Below are positions 54,426 through 64,000 of a stretch of 64,000 bases of DNA, piece after piece; the stretch's first letter is position 1, and every line of letters starts with the position of its first letter. Position numbers and translations under genes: made by a program. The notes beneath the pieces are model-generated. The model ran no database searches. It had not been told where the DNA came from and saw nothing but the letters and a program-made list of their open reading frames with translations. Origin of the DNA: Cladopsammia gracilis (Eukaryota; Cnidaria; Anthozoa; Scleractinia; Dendrophylliidae); NCBI GenBank assembly GCA_022457155.1, contig JAJGOT010000121.1, positions 186,001 to 250,000 of the forward strand, written 5' to 3'.

Positions 54426-55275
54426 ATAAACTAAATCAAGAATACTGAGTCAACACAGCTCAACACCTAAACGTCTTCCCGTCACGTGATCAGCTGGTTG
54501 AAACAGTAATAGATGCTAATACGACATATACTGTAGTTCTAACTTTTGAGCCTGCCGACGAAATGTTATGGTGTGACCTTTGCATGGTGCCATTTGTTTC
54601 TTTCAATATTTTACAAAATAAACTTTAGGATTTTTGTTGATTTTGATTTTTGTCACTTTTAACAAGTTTTCTAGCTGTAGTTAATCGATACCAACATGAA
54701 ATATCATAAAAGTATTTCGAACCTACTCCAAGCATGACTCTTTTGAAAGGAAAATTAATATTCGCCAATAACTTTCTCATTTTCTAAGAATTGGATACTG
54801 AGTCTTTGTAACGTTATACCGAGACAAACAATATACTGCGCGAATTCAGCGAAAGCGCGTTGGTCAAGTCAGTTTTAAAATGCGACAGACTTTCAGTCGT
54901 TCAAGTCCTGAAGCTGGGTCAAGCAGGATAAGAGATATAACTAAATCAAGAATTAATAGCACCTCACTTGCATGATACACAAACGTCTTCCCGTCACTTG
55001 GTTAGCTTGTCAAACCAGTTAGAAGCTGATCAAGTTAAAATTCAGTTTAATCGATACCGGCGTGAATTATCATAAAATGATTTGAAAGCTACAGAAAGTA
55101 TGACTCTTTTCTAAGGGAAATTAAATATTCACCAAGAATTTCCTGTTTTCGTAGAATTGGATATTGGGCCTTTGTACCGTTATGCCGAGACCGCAATATA
55201 TTGCGGTTGATTGCGCCGCCGAACTGTGCGAAAGCGCGTTGGTCAAGTGCTTTTAAAATGCAACGGACTTCTGTG
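54426..55275 (+). repeat. Tandem duplication of ~370 bp (54426-54895 and 54932-55275)
   Basis: Shared landmarks are AACTAAATCAAGAAT, AACGTCTTCCCGTCAC, ATGACTCTTTT, GAATTGGATA and GAAAGCGCGTTGGTCAAGT. The offset between copies is 513 bp at the left and 372 bp at the right; the difference equals an R1 element present only in copy 1. Confidence 0.82.
54537..54680 (+). mobile_element. R1 repeat inserted in copy 1 of a tandem duplication
   Basis: It contains TAACTTTTGAGCCTGCCGAC, TATGGTGTGACC and TTTTACAAAATAAACTTTAG. CTGTAG occurs at both boundaries (54531-54536 and 54675-54680), and copy 2 of the duplication lacks the whole segment. This defines R1 as a mobile unit of about 140 bp. Confidence 0.75.
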
Positions 55276-55432
55276 GTTCAAAACGTCTGATTGGTTGACA
55301 ACCGTCCACGTGATATGGCTTTTAAATTCAGGATGGCGGCTTCAGGATTGGGGTTAGAAATAGTGCAGAGTGTTATTTTTAACAATACTGAGAAATATAT
55401 TTCCAGGACTTACGCCAATTTTCCAGGGGATG

Positions 55433-55525
55433 GATGGACGGATGGACGGACGGATGGAGGGGTGGATATGTGGATGGATGGATGGATGGATGGATGGATG
55501 GATGGATAAATGGATATATGGATAG
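55433..55525 (+). repeat. (GGAT)n microsatellite
   Basis: Runs of GGATGGAC and GGATGGAT. The Trp-Met-Asp or Ile-His-Pro-Ser repeat frames are artefacts. Confidence 0.95.
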
Positions 55526-55974
55526 ATGGGAAAAGGAACACGCGGCAAATCTATGTAATAATAAGGGATCCAAATTGCTTTTTTTTTTTTAATTCAAACA
55601 CTTTATTTTAATACAAAACCAACAGAATTAGTAACAAAAAAGGGAAAAACTTTAAAAAAAATGCATATATCAAACGTTAAATTACTGGGTGTCTAACATA
55701 TGAACGCAATTGCTAGCGCGCAAAATATCATAATTACACTGAGTCACTTTAAATTGCTAATACATGTAAGTGGATTACTATACATGACCCAACCAGCTAT
55801 GCTGAAATTGTATTGTTTTTAAATAAAACATTTTATCCTAATTATTATAAATGCTTTTTAAATCTTAAAATATTTGCGTATTAATAGCAGTGTAATTCAC
55901 CCAGCTTCTCAAATAAAGTCCTTTTGTCGGGCGAGGTTATGAAGACTTAAAAATAAGGACTGTTTGATGTAATG

Positions 55975-56070
55975 TATCAAACATGAGACAGTGTTTCATC
56001 ACAAGATCAAACACTTCGAGGTATTTGGAAACTTGATGAAACACTCTTTCAAGTGTTTCATATAGCTTCT
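55975..56070. repeat. R3 hairpin element, copy 4 (shortened)
   Basis: Contains TATCAAACATGAGACAGTGT and TCGAGGTATTTGGAAACTTG, with TTCTCGAACTGATCAT following. Confidence 0.65.
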
Positions 56071-56264
56071 CGAACTGATCATAATAGCAGTGTAATTGGC
56101 ATAGCTACCAAATAAAGCTCATTTGTCAGTGGAAATTATAAAAAAAAATCACGCAGCATTTGATCTTATATCCAAATGAATCACGGTGCGTGGTTTCCGT
56201 TGTCTTTGTTTTAGAAATCATCCATGAACTCGATTGATAAATTTGTTTAATAACTAATGCATCA

Positions 56265-56414
56265 AAAACAAGGAAGAGTGTTCCATCAGCATATCAAACA
56301 CCGAGAAGTGCGTTGAAAAACAAGCGAGGCACAGCCGAGTTTTTTTTTTTTTTTTGACCCATCTCGAGGTGTTTGGATACCAGATAAAACACTCTTTCGA
56401 GTGCTTGATATAAC
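56265..56414. repeat. R3 hairpin element, copy 5
   Basis: Contains AGAGTGTTCCATCAGCATAT, CAAACACCGAGAAGTGCGTT and TCTCGAGGTGTTTGGATACC, with a T-run between the arms. Confidence 0.75.
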
Positions 56415-56547
56415 TTCTCGAACTGGTCATTAAATACGGAAATGATTTTTTTTTTGTTCAACGATTAGATGTAAGGGTTATTTTTAGGCAACGAGGGGCG
56501 CCCGAGGTGAATAAATCACGTATCCACGATGTGCCTAAAAATAACCG

Positions 56548-57462
56548 GCTTATATTCCACATGGGCGAGGTTGACTGCCCAATGACAAACAAACGCTTTT
56601 GTGCAATGCATATGTCGGGCTCATCCTCGGTGTAAGAACCTGTGAAACTCATGAGTGACGTAAAACAAAGAAAATAAAAGGCATAAAACAATAGAGTCAA
56701 CTGGGAATGCAATACTACAAAGGTGAAAAACACAGGAAAAAGTCACAGGTTCTTACACCGAGGTAAACCCATATATCGGAATGTCTTTGTATGTGTGGAG
56801 AACAATAGAATAAAAATGCTGAACGTACGCACTGGGATTTCGACGTGGTAAATTCGTACAGAACAAACATGTTTTGCGTCGTGTCTGAGCTTTATTTACT
56901 CCAAGATCAGAAGACATGAGTGACTCAGCAGACGACTTGTTTCTTACTCAGAACAGTTTCAGTGGTTCGTTAAATGTAAGCAGTAAGTTAGACGAGGAGC
57001 TCGCGACTGAACAACCTTGAGGTTCTTATGATAAGGCGCAGTTTAGCGTTGCAGAAGTGACTGAGGTGTTGTTCGAAGATGCCAAGCAATGTCAAGATAT
57101 CGCAGCAGTAAGTAGAATCCAGTAATCCAGTATTTCGGAACGATCATCGTCTGTGTTCAATTTAACAAATTGCTTGGTTGTGTTTAAAATGTAAGAATCC
57201 TTAAAGTTGGTGACAAATTTTTCTTGCTTTGCTGATATTTTTGTTTGCAACTTTGGGTGTTGAGAGGGGAATATGTCGGGGAAATATGTCGGGGGAATAT
57301 GTTGAGGTGAATACATTCCATTGTTTTGCTAATGTTTCAGCCCCGCACTCCCCTGTAACAATCAAAAGCCGCCACCAGCTTTTCAGACAGTTGATAATTA
57401 GCGGGGATTACTCAATATATTCCCCTACGAGAACAAAGGAAACCAAGCCATGTGGAATATAA
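56548..57462. repeat. ~0.9-kb inverted-end element with a degraded reading frame
   Basis: TTATATTCCACATGG near 56549 and CCATGTGGAATATAAG near 57447 are inverted. An internal hairpin at about 56620-56762 pairs CCTCGGTGTAAGAACCTGTG with CACAGGTTCTTACACCGAGG. A short frame at 56917-57018 begins MSDSADDLFLTQNSFSG and stops; it resembles N-termini I recall from Crypton-related (DUF3504/ZMYM-like) cnidarian proteins, with low certainty. Confidence 0.5.
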
Positions 57463-58374
57463 GTAAAAGTTGTGTATTATGAATGCAAAAGTGTAGTTTG
57501 AAGCTCCAGAATATGTCCTGGACATTCGTTTTGATGACCTACATTTCACGCGCATTTCAAATATATTAAATGGTTATTCCACCCAATAAAGTCGCACCTA
57601 CGGTTCAAAGCCAACGAGGCGCCCAGCGCTTAGCTGGCTACAACGATACTACGTGAATAACTGTATTAAAACATCGTATTGATTATAAGAATGTAGTTTT
57701 TTTGATACGCAAGGAAAACATTTTCGTCGATTTAAGTACAGTATTTGTTTTCAATTAACTAATTAAAAGCCGATTTATAAATCGTTTACTTCGGCGACAT
57801 CTTAACAAGAAGGTTGTGAGTTGAAAGCCTTAAAGTTGACAACAAGACCGCAGTTCCATGCTTCGCGCGGTAAACGAAACAAGAGAGAATGCCTAGATAC
57901 TAGGCTGAACCAACCAATCAGAGTGCTTGGTTGCAGATATAAAGTGGTTGTCTATACAATTGCTCGGATTCCGTATGTGCATTGTCTTCAAGTATGTTTT
58001 AAGTATGGCTTTTATTTCTGGATAATTGAATGCAGAACTATGCTAAAAGTTATTAGCTATTAAGCAGGTCTATATATATTTAAATATTTTACCGTTAAGT
58101 AGATTTTGATATATATTTGCTATTAATAGCTATAGCCTCTCCGCCAATCAAAACGCGAAGAATCCTGACTAATGGATGCAAGTGTCTAATAAGTCTAATT
58201 TTATATCTACTCTCACTTTACTTTCTTCTACCCTAACTTGTTTTCCGTCACTTGTTTTTTCTCGTCACGCAACGCTCCAGGTGCGTTGCGTGACGAAACA
58301 AATAACGGCTGCGTGGGAGACTATTTTCATAGGAGTGTCGTAAAATCAAAATAAAAACCAAAATAATCACTCTG

Positions 58375-58560
58375 GGCAATCACAAGATAGCAGACAATCT
58401 AATGAACCAATAAGAAGTCGCAGCAAATACATGTAGCCGCCACCGAGCGTGGGAAAACGAGCGCCAGTAAGTCACAATTGGTTTTAATTTCAACTCTGAT
58501 AAGTTGAGAGGGTAGCATGAGATATTTTTAGCCAATCTTTAAGTGTATCATTGCAAAACC
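58375..58560 (+). repeat. R2 dispersed repeat copy (diverged)
   Basis: Contains GCAAATACATGTAGCCGCCA, GCGTGGGAAAACGAGCG and AATTTCAACTCTGATAAGTTGA. Confidence 0.65.
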
Positions 58561-58680
58561 AAAACAATTGCGAAATTCTTATATTCTTATTCTTATTCTT
58601 ACGATATTTACTTGAAAACCGCTCCATTGCGGAATAAGAAAACTACCAATCATACTCTCCTATGAAAATTATAAACATAA

Positions 58681-58850
58681 AGCCGCGTTCACACTAATAA
58701 GTCAAAAACACATAAATTGACTCCGTTCACACCAATTACCAAGGCAAACCAGCGGTAAGTGGAAATAGACGCGTACCACGCACTTTACGTTTTCGGCCAG
58801 CGAAAACACACGGGAGGCTTTTAAAACATTTTAGTGTGAACAGAGCTTAT
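58681..58850. repeat. 170-bp inverted-end element (GTTCACACTAA / TTAGTGTGAAC)
   Basis: The ends CGCGTTCACACTAATAAG and TTTTAGTGTGAACAGAGC are inverted. Non-coding, with target duplication unclear. It lies in the 3' flank of GRAMD4 copy B. Confidence 0.6.
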
Positions 58851-58994
58851 CTCACCAAAAACTAAGGCACGAAGAACCGAACATTTTTCTTTCAGTCTAT
58901 AACATGTTTTCTCGCACCTACCCCACTCCCCCTTTTTTTCACTCAACCATACAACCCACCCCCCCCCCCCCCCCCCCCACCAGCACATTAACCA

Positions 58995-61900
58995 TTAGAT
59001 CTGCAAACTGATACTGTCGAATACGTCATCTCTGCCAATGATTCCACCAAAAATGTACGGCTACGAAACAAGCGATATCATATATATTAGTGAGAACATA
59101 ACATGGAGGGAACAGGGGTGGTGTAGTGGTGAGAGCACTCGCATCCCTCCAATGTGGCGCGGGTTCCATTCCCGACCCCGGCGTCATAATTATATGGGTT
59201 AAGTTTGTTGTTGGATCTCATCCTTGCTCCGAGAGTTTTTCTCCGGGTACTCCGATTTTCCTCCCTCCACAAATAAAAAAAACAACATTTCCAAATATTC
59301 GATCTGGAATTCGAGGGCCACAGGTTTGTCAGTTTCTCGAGAGACTGTTATGTATTACCTTCGAGTGTTACCCTCGAGTGATACCGAGTGTTACCCTCGA
59401 GTGTTAACGAGTGTTACCCTCGAGTGTTACCGAGTGTTACCGAGTGTTACCCTCGGGTGTTACCGAGTGTTACCCTTGAGTGTTACCGAGTGTTACCCTC
59501 GAGTGTTACCGAGTGTTACCCTCGAGTGTCACCGAGTGTTACCCTCGAGTGTTACCAAGTGTTACCGAGTGTTACCCTCGGGTGTTACCGAGTGTTACCC
59601 TCGAGTGTTACCAAGTGTTACCGAGTGTTACCCTCGAGTGTTACCGAGTGTTACCGAGTGTTACCCTCGAGTGTTACCGAGTTTTACCCTCGAGTGTTAC
59701 CGAGTGTTACCCTCGAGTGTTACGAGTGTTACGATTTATTGTTTTGTTTATTCGATTCAAAGGCATAGGGCGAAATCACTAATAAAAAAAATAACAATAG
59801 CTATGCAAGCTTAATGACGAATGAAACTTGTCTTTACACATGGTGACTTAAATCGTAATACTTGGAGGGTACCTAATGAGCTGTTTTTTAGCGTGATGTT
59901 AGTTAAGGTGGCTCGATCATTGAAGTATGGGGATGGCATTCTAAAGTGCAGCCATTCAAAGAAAAGCAATACTGAAATCCTTTTCGCTGGGTGCTGTTTA
60001 TCAATTTGAAACATGTCTTTTGAACTTCTGATTTATTTAGAAAAGTCTTACGTATATAAATTATATTAGTGTACCTGGTTAATGCAAACGAAAACTCATG
60101 AGCATTACTTTCCTGTGGTGATATTTATTAAGCTGTACAAAGTGGTTTGCGTCTTTGGATTAAAACCTAAAGTGTGGCCATTCAAATGAAATTTCCTATA
60201 GAGTTTTTTTTTTAAAGCGGGAGGCAAAAAAATTGAATTAGTTCTGTAACACTACAAAGAAGATAGTAATAACTTGAAGTATTTGTACCTTGTCCACTCC
60301 CCGGACATACACCTCTAACGCTGTTCCCGTTCCAGAAATGATTCCACCCGGTTTGGCCTGAAAATCAGTACAAATGCACATTGTATCAGTGGCTGATTGA
60401 CGACTGGAGGTGAGAATGGCCAGGCCAGGCTCCTTTCATACCGGAACTTCGTGTTTAATAACCCATCTGTAACTTAACTAATTTTCTAGTTTTAATGTTT
60501 TAATTTCTTTGTTTTTGTGTTGTGTCAGAGCTCCATTTGAGCTAGCTCTGCTAAATTGGATGCCCCTGGATAAATTTAAATTTATTATTTCCGTGTTGCT
60601 CTTAGCCACCTTTTCAAACCGAGGCCAAGTGCAAAACCATTCTAATGAAAATGAGTTTTCTTTCACATGCAATATAAAACTTATACCTTTTACCTTACTG
60701 ACGTTTGTGATACTTTCCAGTTTAATGACAACATTTTTTGTACTCGATGATTTGATCTTCTCAAAACACAAATAACTGTAGAAGAAAAAAAGGAAATTAT
60801 TGATTTAAGGGGCCATGCGACCAATAATTTGTAGTATTACTTTGAAAATCCAAAGACCACTCTATTCTACCAGTGCACTGAAAATGAACATTTGTAACCA
60901 AGTGCCTTTGGCCACGGAACTTATTCACTCCCCCACCCCCATTTTTCGTATTACTTTAAACAACCAAAGACTACTCAATTCTACTAGTGCACTGAAAATG
61001 TACATTTGCAACTAAGTGCCTTTGGCCGGCCACGGAACTTTTTTAGTATTACTTTAAACATCCAAGGACTAAGTCTATTCTACTACATGTAGTGCACTGA
61101 AAATGTACATTTGTAACTAAGTGCCTTTGGCCACGGAACTTATTCCGCATACTTGGCGGTACGCCCTCTCTCCCAGCCGCGCTCTACCGTGACTTCTGGC
61201 CGTCCAAATGTGTATTACCTCTGAGTTAAAAACAATCGTCCCTGTTTGACGTTGGAAAAGGGTTTCTCTCTATCCATCAAAGTACACCTTTTGCCATCCT
61301 CCCAGCCTAGAAAAGCATTAACAGAAAAGCAATGACCAAGAACTATCACCGAGTCATATTTTGAAATAAAAGCATTAAACAAGACGTTCCAAGTCAAAAC
61401 AGAGAAGAACCATTCTGTTCAATATCTTCCTTGTGCTTGTGGTCGTGTGCATGTCGCTATTGAAAATCATCAAGATTGTCCCAATAGACTTTAGTAATAC
61501 TAATAGCCGGATCAACAACTTACCAGGTAAAGACGTTTCACTTAACGGTATTTTAAACTTCTCCGAGAAGAGGTTTGCAGAGGGGCCTGGCATCTGATCT
61601 GATGAACCGTTGGTGCTGATCGATGACAAAGAACTCGCCGAAGAGGTACGCGAAAGCTTCTGTAGAAAGAATTTACACACCCATGTCATAATGCATTATG
61701 ACGTCATTATTGATAACATGACATGACGTAACTCAGAAGATAAGAAGGACAAACAGGGGCGGATCTAGGGGGAGGGTGCAGGGGGTGCGCCCCCCCCCCC
61801 CCCCTGAGATGACCTAGTCTGCGTTGTTCGCTTTTAAAATTGTTTAAGTCACCCTTCAGTTACGTCATTCCTTAGAGGTGCACCCCCTCCTAAGAAAAAT

Positions 61901-63812
61901 CCTGGATCCGCCCCTGACAAACAATAGAATAACAATACGCACAAATACAGTGTTTTGACTGGGCTGTACCTCGGGGTTTGATTCTGGTTCACTAGGCCTT
62001 GCAGCAAGTTCTGCATCCGTGGGGAGTTCTCTCCATAGCTTTGCTGTGCTATCATAACGCTTCTTGACCTGTTCGGAAAGATCAAAGTTATTCAGAGTTA
62101 GACGAGCCACCCTAAGTGGTGATGAATTTAAAGGTGTAAATAACAAGTAGTTGTTTCCATTGCCTCTTTACGATCGCGACCTGTCCGAACAGGTCGTAAA
62201 TCAGAGAATGAAGTTCAGAACATCAACATCACTTCATCAACATCACATTTTGCTATTACCTTTGTTTTGCATTGCCACATTTTGTGTTTGGCTAACAAAT
62301 CTTGCGCCACTTTCTTGATCTCGACCAATACCCATTGTGACATATGCCCGCATACGTTTTCCCGCGCTTGGCACTGGAAACATTTATTTGCTCCGAGTTC
62401 TGATTGTTTCACTGGATTTCCTGCCTTTGTTGTGATTGGTCGGAGTAATTACTTTGGTTTTGGTTTTACGACACTCATGTAAAAACTGCTCTAACTTGTC
62501 ACTTAATTTGAATTCAACTGAGGTGGTTCAAAGGGTACCACTTTCACCGAAATGGTCACACCTATGCTGTGTTCACACTGGGGAGAAACATGTTTAGAGT
62601 AACATGTTTCAACGAAACACGTTTCTCGTAAACATGTTTGCAATTTCATTGTTTGCTTAATTGTTAATTTCAAAATACGTTTCACGCCCCATTCTATAAT
62701 TTATGCTGTTTTATGAAACAGACATAAGCTCGCATGAAATCCAGGGGCACCCAACGAATCTGTTCTTCACTTTATCTGTTCCCCAGAGGAATCTTGCTGG
62801 CTGGCAAAATATTCTGTACATATTTTTTTTAATTACCATTTTTGCGCTGGTTGACTTGAGAAAGGAGTCGCAAGAACAAACTGTGCTGGCTAACTTGAGC
62901 AGATCGAAAAGATACTGGAGCAAAGAAAATCGGAGAACACTTTGGGGCTTAAAAGGATTCAGCTTCGTAGTAACAAATAAGCAGTACTTAGAGATACCCG
63001 AACAGGTTAAGTTCGAGACGGCAGTAAGCGTACAAAACAATAAACGAAAAGCTTCAAATAGTTTGCCATTAATTTTTCATTAGTTCACAAGCCTCTTATG
63101 GTAACTTATTGTTATTGTTTGTTTCATTTCTTCATTTTTTTAATTGCTGACTGGGAAACAGACATTGTTTTATCCAGCTGGCTGGGAATTTCCCTATGTG
63201 TTATGCCTCGGAAAAAGGAACAGATATATTTTTCCCAGCAACGTAGAAGAACACCTGGAACTGCTTTTATATCATTTATTTTAATTTATTTGAGTAAAAT
63301 AATACATTTGACCAAAGATTGTTCGTTGGGTGCCCCTGGAAATCTTTATAATAACACATGAACCGAAAAAAATAGAGCTCGAACTTGCTGTTACATGTTT
63401 TGTGGTTTAATCCGGTTCACTACTCAAGTTCTTCGGGAACGAAAAGCAATCCAATGTTTGACAAGGAGACAACATTTGCGCTAACGTGTTTCGTCTGGCT
63501 TAGATCGAAACTACCTCGTGAAGTAGTTTCAATCATGCTCAGAGTAAACTTGTTTCAATCAGGATTTGCGCAATGCGCCGCCTGATGTGAACACTTTTCA
63601 CAGTGAATCATGTTTCATTCGTGATCACACTACACATGTTTCGCCCTAGTGTGAACACAGCATTAGACAACGATCACAACTACATAACTAAGACCAAAAC
63701 TATTTACCGTTACTGTCACTATCAACGCAAGACAAACAGCAAAAACAGGGTACCTTTGGAAAGCGGTGGTAGATAGGATTGATTATGAACAGCTTTATTC
63801 CCCAAAATAGTC
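58995..63812 (-). CDS. GRAMD4: GRAM domain-containing protein 4-like (copy B), last seven exons; gene continues past the right edge
   Basis: Coding exons in transcript order: 63812-63754, 62068-61970, 61659-61524, 61306-61219, 60775-60694, 60357-60289, 59060-58995. The first six have lengths 59, 99, 136, 88, 82 and 69 nt, identical to the matching exons of copy A, with the same phases; splice sites are GT-AG. The encoded part covers the end of the hydrophobic region (KLFIINPIYHRFPK), the STAKLWRELPTDAELAARP block and the GRAM domain (WEDGKRCTLMD, LCFEKIKSSS, ALEVYVRGVDK, PYIFGGIIGRDD). The final exon is only 21 codons plus stop and diverges after DDVFDSIS, against 31 codons in copy A. No frameshift or early stop is visible, so it looks functional. 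It is oriented tail-to-tail with copy A, about 10 kb apart. The upstream exons are not in the window. Confidence 0.92.
59106..59310 (+). mobile_element. tRNA-derived SINE with conserved central domain
   Basis: The head GGTGGTGTAGTGGTGAGAGC, ACTCGCATCC and GCGGGTTCCATTCCCGACCC supplies A and B boxes. The body includes GTTGGATCTCATCCTTGCTC and CGAGAGTTTTTCTCCGGGTA. This resembles the deeply conserved central domain of some metazoan SINE superfamilies, though I cannot assign the subtype. It is antisense in an intron of GRAMD4 copy B, 46 bp upstream of its last exon. Confidence 0.8.
59350..59735 (+). repeat. GAGTGTTACC(CTC) satellite
   Basis: About 380 bp built from 10-bp GAGTGTTACC and 13-bp GAGTGTTACCCTC units, often alternating as a 23-bp pair. 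It follows shortly after the SINE at 59106-59310, so it may be an expansion of its tail. The Val-Leu-Pro-Ser repeat frames are artefacts. Confidence 0.92.
61754..61916. mobile_element. 163-bp MITE (CAGGGGCGGATC ends) with ACAAA target duplication
   Basis: The left end CAGGGGCGGATCTAGG and right end CCTGGATCCGCCCCTG are inverted. ACAAA flanks both (61749-61753 and 61917-61921). The middle has GGTGCGCC followed by a C-run. Located in a GRAMD4 copy B intron. Confidence 0.85.
62335..62455 (-). repeat. R2 dispersed repeat copy
   Basis: Inverted: ACGTTTTCCCGCGCTTGGCA and GCTCCGAGTTCTGATTG are visible. Confidence 0.65.
62564..63663. mobile_element. 1.1-kb non-autonomous DNA element (ATGCTGTGTTCACAC ends)
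   Basis: ATGCTGTGTTCACACTGGGG at the left and CTAGTGTGAACACAGCAT at the right are inverted; inside them, words such as AAACATGTTT recur. It contains a second element at 62741-63339. It lies in the GRAMD4 copy B intron between 62069 and 63753. Confidence 0.78.
62741..63339. mobile_element. 599-bp element nested in the previous one (CCAGGGGCACCCAACGAA ends)
   Basis: The perfect 18-bp inverted ends CCAGGGGCACCCAACGAA and TTCGTTGGGTGCCCCTGG are flanked by AAAT on both sides, a likely 4-bp target duplication. The two antisense-overlapping open frames (about 62711-63083) have no recognisable domain. Confidence 0.82.
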
Positions 63813-64000
63813 CTGTTAAATAAACAAAGTATATTCACTATTGAGGTTCACTTTTAAAGAGGGTATGTCGTGCTTTTTGTTGTAATTTAACTGTGTTCGC
63901 TATAAAAACAGCTATGAAATTAGGCCCAAGTTCCCAAAGCCGGTCAGTATACATGCAGTGTAACATATCAAGAAATTAACAATATATTTGAAAATGCCAA

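Larger units (their letters stand above)
48974..58994. other. 10-kb region between the convergent GRAMD4 copies, no host gene found
   Basis: This stretch holds transposon remnants, duplications, hairpins and microsatellites, listed individually. Open frames at 57821-58063 and similar places have no recognisable features. 51110-52025 and 57470-58370 show no structure I can name. Confidence 0.6.

Noticed and set aside
57821..58063. Small secreted or membrane protein gene
   Set aside because: An 80-codon frame with no domain, no splice context and no repetition elsewhere. This length is expected by chance in a window this size.
59126..59814. Val-Leu-Pro-Ser-Ser-Val-Thr repeat proteins in three frames
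   Set aside because: Translation of a 10/13-bp satellite and the SINE next to it.
59811..60014. Additional exon of GRAMD4 copy B
   Set aside because: Open frames here lack similarity to copy A. The true final exon is at 58995-59060 with matching sequence and phase.

Overview
This is animal nuclear DNA, AT-rich and dense with introns and repeats. The two complete genes, the exon sizes, the tRNA-derived SINEs, the abundant TACATGTA words and the many small inverted-repeat elements suggest an anthozoan cnidarian, probably a stony coral. The species is an inference from composition and repeat style only. Most long open frames here are chance or repeat-driven. The real coding exons are mostly short, and I assembled them by matching splice sites, phase and protein family.

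Layout. (1) 890-1727, minus: first coding exon of a type II membrane protein with the start of a DUF885-like ectodomain; the rest lies to the left. (2) 1728-7867: intergenic and repeat-rich, with a 51-bp tandem array, a 372-bp inverted-repeat element and a tandemly amplified dispersed repeat. (3) 7868-18902, minus: complete ceramide kinase gene (CERK), 12 coding exons, 526 codons, every splice phase consistent. (4) 18903-19479: 577-bp gap between two divergent genes, a likely bidirectional promoter. (5) 19480-48973, plus: complete GRAMD4-like gene, 19 coding exons, 691 codons. Its 7.4-kb intron (27767-35130) holds a 4.6-kb DNA transposon with terminal inverted repeats over 500 bp. That element encodes a frameshifted protein with an XPG/PIN-like nuclease region and a TSO1/tesmin-type CXC cysteine domain. 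(6) 48974-58994: 10 kb without recognisable host genes but full of small transposons, foldbacks and duplications. (7) 58995-63812, minus, continuing past the right edge: the last seven exons of a second GRAMD4-like gene, convergent with the first. The six upstream exons match the first gene's exons nucleotide for nucleotide in length.

How the genes relate. CERK makes ceramide-1-phosphate. GRAMD4 proteins are membrane proteins with a lipid-binding GRAM domain and are linked to mitochondrial apoptosis in vertebrates. From memory, CERK and GRAMD4 are also neighbours on human chromosome 22q13, so the pairing may be ancient microsynteny. The inverted GRAMD4 duplication and the invasion by diverse non-autonomous DNA transposons are the main lineage-specific features. 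Several of those transposons show clear target-site duplications or an empty-site copy next door.

The most unusual mobile system is the 28057-32682 transposon. The most informative small observations are the two places where a tandem duplication shows a mobile element present in one copy and absent from the other.
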